Assembly: GCF_037392515.1 (NCBI RefSeq)
Contig: NC_090288.1
Location: forward strand, 14,675,969-14,739,968
Length of the DNA stretch: 64,000 nucleotides
Source: Haliotis asinina
Lineage: Eukaryota > Mollusca > Gastropoda > Lepetellida > Haliotidae
Reading direction: 5' to 3'
Shown one piece after another: positions 53,701 through 64,000 of the stretch. How positions within the stretch are numbered: the first letter of the stretch is position 1; each line of letters opens with the position of its first letter. The notes under the pieces were generated by a model. It saw only the letters and a program-made list of their open reading frames with translations. It was not told the origin of the DNA and did no database searches. Made by a program: the position numbers and the translations under genes.

Positions 53701-54405
53701 GATGAAAACTATGAAGCTAGCAGACCTAAATATCTCCCCTACACTTCAGACACTGCAAGTATGAACATCTCTGTCGATCACATAGCTATTGACACTGAGC
53801 TCTGCAACATGTGACACACTTTAGCCAACAAAATTTGTATTCATCTAAAACAGCATTCAGCAGAATTTGTCTTTTGAATGTTACATGTTGAAATACACAA
53901 TAGCCTGGAAACCTGAAGTGAGAAGATGTGTACAGGGTACCAAAATACAACAATATTTATTTTTAGCAAGAATGGTTTCAAGGGAGTAAAAATATAGATT
54001 TCTGGGCAGCTGTACTAAAGTGAGTTGTAACAAAGGGTGTGGCACACTGACGTTGTAAATCCTTGAATATTAAATTTCGTTGAAAACCCATAACATTAGT
54101 AGGGTGTAGATAGGTTCTAGCTATGAATTCAAAATATTTAATAATTAAAAGTATTAATTCCGCAAAAAATAGTTGGATATCATGGACTTTTCTATTATGT
54201 GTAGACAAATATATCCACATTAGATTGGCAAATGATATCTATACGTCTTTGTATTTGCTTTTGAACATTCTCTACTCAAATTGATCTTTGCATATGTGCT
54301 GGAGACTCAGATTTGTCTAAACATTACCTCATAAATATCTGGTAACTTATTGATCCTCAGATACTTCCTTAGATCTGGGTCTAATCCTTTCAATGATGCT
54401 GCCAT
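20736..54405 (-). CDS. FBXL13: F-box/LRR protein 13, dynein regulatory complex subunit 6 (23 exons)
   Basis: A 769-residue protein. Coding exons, 5' to 3' on the minus strand: 54405-54328, 53380-53277, 52089-51996, 50806-50739, 47945-47825, 45893-45864, 45418-45320, 38032-37928, 37181-37086, 36544-36519, 30898-30736, 30541-30441, 29630-29501, 28982-28884, 27950-27830, 26959-26797, 25915-25796, 24890-24764, 23741-23604, 23173-23093, 22575-22493, 21763-21683, 20817-20736 (TAA). They sum to 2310 bases, exactly 770 codons, with phases agreeing throughout. Domains in order: an N-terminal helical module (about 10-55), a coiled/IQ-like region (about 95-215), an F-box (about 222-270), and about 17 leucine-rich repeats (about 285-745). 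Order and the FGY C-terminus match vertebrate FBXL13 as I recall it. FBXL13/DRC6 is known as a nexin-dynein regulatory complex subunit in motile cilia and as an SCF-type F-box protein. One junction (exon 6 to 7) needs a GC donor. Confidence 0.92.
21249..21599. mobile_element. Fold-back MITE with 8-bp target duplication in the last FBXL13 intron
   Basis: Arms 21291-21416 and 21445-21571 are nearly perfect reverse complements of about 126 bp with a 28-bp loop. Shorter outer matches (TTCTAAGATG and complement) extend the symmetry. Perfect 8-bp direct repeats TTGGCACT lie at 21241-21248 and 21600-21607, suggesting a hAT-type target duplication. Each arm holds GCATTACGTCAC twice. There is no open frame. 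Confidence 0.82.
21808..21850 (-). mobile_element. Fragment of tRNA-derived SINE tail
   Basis: GTGAGTGAGTATGGGTTTAC followed by TTCGGCAATATC matches only the tail of the family B SINE; the tRNA-like head is missing. It lies in an FBXL13 intron. Confidence 0.5.
24231..24260. repeat. Two perfect ATGACGTCAT palindromes
   Basis: ATGACGTCAT occurs at 24231-24240 and again at 24251-24260 with a 10-bp spacer, inside the intron between FBXL13 exons 18 and 19. TGACGTCA is the full CREB/ATF binding site. Whether it acts as an enhancer is unknown. Confidence 0.6.
24764..27950 (-). CDS. FBXL13: FBXL13 exons 15-18, middle leucine-rich repeats
   Basis: Exons 27950-27830, 26959-26797, 25915-25796 and 24890-24764 give residues 439-615. 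Cores include TVSFLGSPLL, MIKVEGNNRI, HLYMTDCQRI, VVNIADCVRI, ELNLTNCIRV, YLSVCFCEHI and SLDLSGCNC. All four acceptors and donors are canonical. Confidence 0.93.
26527..26769 (-). mobile_element. SINE family A copy
   Basis: A nearly full-length minus-strand copy in an FBXL13 intron, ending about 27 bp before the donor of exon 16 (exon edge at 26797). Recognisable blocks are GTCGTAAGAGGCAACAAACG and GATTGTCTGGACCAGATT. Confidence 0.85.
28030..28198 (-). mobile_element. tRNA-derived SINE (family B)
   Basis: Minus-strand copy with a decayed A box (GGAGTAGCCTTATGGTTAAA) and a B-box region around GACCCGGGTTTAAATCC. It lies in the intron between FBXL13 exons 14 and 15, near a family A copy. Confidence 0.8.
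28413..28450. repeat. GGTGC pentanucleotide microsatellite
   Basis: About seven copies of a GGTGC/GCGGT unit lie directly before a family A SINE. Confidence 0.9.
28451..28650 (+). mobile_element. SINE family A copy
   Basis: Plus-strand copy starting at GTTTAGTTTTATGCTGCACT, with GTAAATAATCGAGTCTGGAC inside. Its 5' end abuts the GGTGC microsatellite, which may have grown from the SINE head. Confidence 0.8.
28884..30898 (-). CDS. FBXL13: FBXL13 exons 11-14, first leucine-rich repeats
   Basis: Exons 30898-30736, 30541-30441, 29630-29501 and 28982-28884 give residues 274-438. Cysteine-containing LRR cores appear in series: HLNLRGCQHL, DLNLSECNGL, YLNISHTNLT, YLSLAFCVKF, YLDLSGCLQ, TIILNEFPTL. 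An exact-phase junction links exon 10 to exon 11 across the 5.6-kb intron. Confidence 0.93.
29905..30082 (+). mobile_element. SINE family A fragment
   Basis: A 5'-truncated plus-strand copy: TATGATGGTGGTCTC, AATCAAGTCTGGACTAGGCA and GCCTGACC-type blocks remain, ending near CAAGCATGGGTCACTGAA. Confidence 0.7.
30149..30411 (+). mobile_element. SINE family A copy next to an FBXL13 splice donor
   Basis: A nearly complete plus-strand copy (GAATGAGTGAGTGGTTCATG to CCTGAACCTTCACAGG). It ends about 30 bp from the edge of FBXL13 exon 12 (30441), in antisense orientation to the gene. Confidence 0.82.
31850..32095. repeat. Degenerate minisatellite around TGTGTGTCATG
   Basis: About six units of roughly 35-45 bp repeat the theme GTAAGAAATGTGTGTCATGA. 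The copies are diverged in length and sequence. Confidence 0.65.
32720..33120. repeat. Degenerate repeat, unit about 90-100 bp
   Basis: Four to five loosely similar units each hold an AAGAAGACAA block, then a TTCA..ACATGTGG..GAGA block and a short TATATA stretch. Period and boundaries are uneven. Confidence 0.5.
33409..33683. repeat. Four-copy 71-bp tandem repeat
   Basis: Units start CCTATATCACTGGGTCATAA and contain CCAAGCACACTGTCTAAAC. The units are about 85-95 percent alike by eye, and the last copy is incomplete. Confidence 0.85.
34471..34685 (+). mobile_element. SINE family A, best copy
   Basis: The least diverged copy: GAGTGAGTGAGTTTAGTTTT, ACGCCGCACTCAGCAATATT, GGCGGCGGTCTGTAAATAAT, GTCAGCGAGCCTGACCACCC, then TTAGTCGCCTCTTACGACAA. 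It has no obvious tRNA A and B boxes in the head, so its promoter origin is unclear. It lies in FBXL13 intron 10. Low divergence suggests a younger insertion than its neighbours. Confidence 0.88.
35619..35751. repeat. Two-copy 66-bp tandem duplication
   Basis: Two adjacent units share CATTTGTCARTATTCATGAC and end GAGGATTCGTA. Only a few differences separate them. Confidence 0.85.
36519..38032 (-). CDS. FBXL13: FBXL13 exons 8-10, F-box
   Basis: Exons 38032-37928, 37181-37086 and 36544-36519 give residues 199-274. After an acidic MDDDDLFGQGTGEA stretch comes the F-box: ISTLPRKVAVKIFGYLDVAD, then IANCACVCRSWKVL and LWSRLDFYRV. The LP, IF.YL, C..V...W and LW spacing is classic. In known F-box proteins this segment binds SKP1. 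Confidence 0.93.
37381..37557 (+). mobile_element. SINE family A fragment
   Basis: Only the 3' two thirds are recognisable: ATCCAGTGACTGATA, CCAAGTCAGCAAGCATGATC and GGGCAAGCATGGGTTGCAGA. It lies in the FBXL13 intron between exons 8 and 9, just before an interrupted family B SINE. Confidence 0.7.
37573..37872 (-). mobile_element. tRNA-derived SINE (family B) split by an insertion
   Basis: Family B tail and body run from GTGTGAGTTTAGTGTTATG to GTGGGCAATCGAA (about 37676). The head resumes at TCTCCGGTGTGACGA (about 37830) and ends in CAGGCTACCCC. The roughly 150 bp between are not part of other copies and interrupt the B-box region. Confidence 0.8.
37678..37829. mobile_element. About 150-bp insertion inside the SINE
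   Basis: The insert contains the perfect 16-bp palindrome TATACCCCGGGGTATA and further GGGTATA/ATACCC motifs in both orientations on each side of it. Its ends read TTGCCAAC and GCACCAA, weakly complementary. It is probably a small non-autonomous DNA element; the family is unknown. Confidence 0.6.
39251..39460. repeat. Four-copy 52-bp minisatellite with alternating subtypes
   Basis: Units begin GCTGAGTACT and end near TGTCATGGTGGCCATT. Units 1 and 3 carry ACTAGCCAG, while units 2 and 4 carry ACTGGCAG, giving an A-B-A-B order that implies duplication of a dimer. Confidence 0.85.
40363..40511 (-). mobile_element. tRNA-derived SINE (family B), diverged
   Basis: GTGAGTGAGTTTG, GGGCTTCACACATTGTACCC and GGTCTTTGGAGTGACGAGCG blocks identify the family. 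The A-box end is decayed. It lies in FBXL13 intron 7. Confidence 0.75.
45320..50806 (-). CDS. FBXL13: FBXL13 exons 4-7, coiled and IQ-like region
   Basis: Exons 50806-50739, 47945-47825, 45893-45864 and 45418-45320 give residues 93-198. The region is Lys/Arg/Trp-rich with spaced WMQYHLREQKKKEK, IWREWIKYRKGRQ and IFEAWHHHTLDAKKQREYFE blocks, typical of the helical linker before the F-box in this family. Exon 6 needs a GC donor after CAG (45863-45862). Its nearest canonical GT (45859-45858) would shift the downstream frame. Confidence 0.82.
46560..46890. repeat. Degenerate repeat, unit about 90 bp, with a distant copy
   Basis: About four units share GACATATAATT, GTTAGCAGTGCACAT and GTTGGGRAGACAAA motifs. 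A further, better-preserved stretch is at 47475-47610 in the same FBXL13 intron. Confidence 0.6.
47475..47610. repeat. Outlying copy of the 46560 repeat
   Basis: GCAGAAACTAGTATTGACAT, GGACATATAATTTCCGTTAG and CAGTGCACATGTTGGGAAGA match the array at 46560-46890, about 600 bp away. Confidence 0.65.
48730..48890 (+). mobile_element. tRNA-derived SINE (family B)
   Basis: Plus-strand copy with GGGGTAGTCTAGTGGTTAAA (A box) and CTGGGTTCAATTCCCCAC (B box), ending CACACTGACTCACAC. It lies in the intron between FBXL13 exons 4 and 5. Confidence 0.85.
49340..50330 (-). mobile_element. Decayed DIRS-like retroelement fragment
   Basis: Minus-strand reading gives scattered blocks that resemble the RNase H and post-RNase H part of DIRS elements, such as LSSWRFFSPFDTQGNG and VPYWTVKSWFIDL, the latter like the VAPYWPxxPWFPxL signature. 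The fragment is heavily broken, with many disruptions, and has no identifiable ends. It is older than the copy at 1.3-5.4 kb and lies in an FBXL13 intron. Confidence 0.5.
51082..51150. mobile_element. 69-bp pogo/Tigger-like hairpin MITE
   Basis: Ends CAGTCAGACCTCGTATATCC and its imperfect complement (GGATAAACAAGGTCTGACTG) face each other with TA on both flanks (51080-51081 and 51151-51152). TA duplication and the CAGTCAGACCTCG-type terminus fit a pogo/Tigger-type Tc1/mariner derivative. It sits in an FBXL13 intron. Confidence 0.78.
51996..54405 (-). CDS. FBXL13: FBXL13 exons 1-3, N-terminal module
   Basis: Exons 54405-54328, 53380-53277 and 52089-51996 give residues 1-92. The start MAASLKGLDPDLRKYL is followed by LPDIYEALLTGLAVMCPEDP and LQFILDRLRQI. 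This resembles the short helical Dpy-30/RIIalpha-type dimerisation fold found at the N-terminus of several ciliary proteins; that link is inference from the pattern L-P-x-I/L-Y-E-A-L-L-T-G. The ATG is the first in frame after the divergent promoter and the next upstream bases give no extension. Confidence 0.9.
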
Positions 54406-54788
54406 TTGGAAAGCTTTTTGAGAAGTACAGTTATATATTCTGTATTATTTTCGAACTTCGAAAGCTAAAAGTGGGACTGCTTCGCCATATTTGTTTCAGG
54501 TAGCAACGGGACAGTAACGGATTGCCTCCCTTTAGCACGCTCGTTTCTTTCCGTAACAGCAGTTTCGTTTCGTTTATTCTTCATTTTGCGTTTTGATTTT
54601 CTTGCATGCTGGGATTGCTACCGCCATTATCGTTGACGTCACTGCTAGTGGTTGGCTAAATTGACGTGGCAGGCATATTACTTGTTCTCACATGTGAAGC
54701 AGTTCAACATTTCGGAAGAAAGGTTTATAAAAGTGTACATCAGGTCCCTTTTATATTTATTTTGCTGAACTGAGAACATTTTATCAGC
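54406..54788. promoter_or_regulatory. Divergent promoter between FBXL13 and the ARF gene
   Basis: Only 383 bp separate the two start codons. A TATA-like TATAAAA (54726-54732) lies about 60 bp before the ARF ATG. A full CRE, TGACGTCA (54634-54641), and a YY1-like CCGCCATTAT (54621-54630) lie between the genes. GGTAGCAACGG near 54500, on the FBXL13 side, could be a weak RFX-type half-site, which would suit a ciliary gene. All motif roles are inferred. Confidence 0.7.

Positions 54789-64000
<9,212 letters not shown>

Overview
The window looks like nuclear DNA of a marine gastropod, most likely an abalone (Haliotis) or a close relative. It is AT-rich, with short exons in long introns and canonical GT-AG splice sites. 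It also carries many copies of two short interspersed families: one with a conserved core GTTTAGTTTTACGCCGCACT, and one tRNA-derived. The genus call is inference from remembered repeat style; no search was run. Exon models below were built by hand from splice sites, reading phase and protein family resemblance.

Layout. 1-1300: microsatellites, and on the minus strand a probable 3' terminal exon (676-933) of an unidentified gene. About 1.3-5.4 kb: a broken DIRS-type (tyrosine-recombinase) retroelement ending in a 59-bp inverted repeat pair. 6637-10744, plus strand: a five-exon gene for an eight-finger C2H2 zinc-finger protein (708 codons plus stop, all exon phases consistent). 10.8-20.7 kb: intergenic DNA with several short inverted-repeat DNA elements and SINEs. 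20736-54405, minus strand: a 23-exon gene spanning about 34 kb for FBXL13/DRC6, an F-box and leucine-rich-repeat protein of the ciliary nexin-dynein regulatory complex (769 residues by my model). 54406-54788: a 383-bp divergent promoter. 54789 to beyond the window end, plus strand: the first three coding exons of a class II ARF GTPase (ARF4/5 type). Its 7.3-kb first intron holds a nest of elements: a 23-bp perfect terminal inverted repeat pair 6.1 kb apart, a complete 575-bp hAT-like MITE with a perfect 8-bp target duplication, a 210-250-bp tandem repeat, and a roughly 600-bp tandem duplication.

The three main genes are ordinary animal genes with unrelated roles: nuclear DNA binding, ciliary motility or protein turnover, and Golgi vesicle traffic. 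The FBXL13 and ARF genes are arranged head to head and probably share a promoter region. I found no prokaryotic-style operon, CRISPR array, or clear candidate for a new multi-gene system. The unusual content is mainly the non-autonomous DNA elements, one of them inserted inside a SINE, and one splice junction in FBXL13 that only stays in frame with a GC donor.
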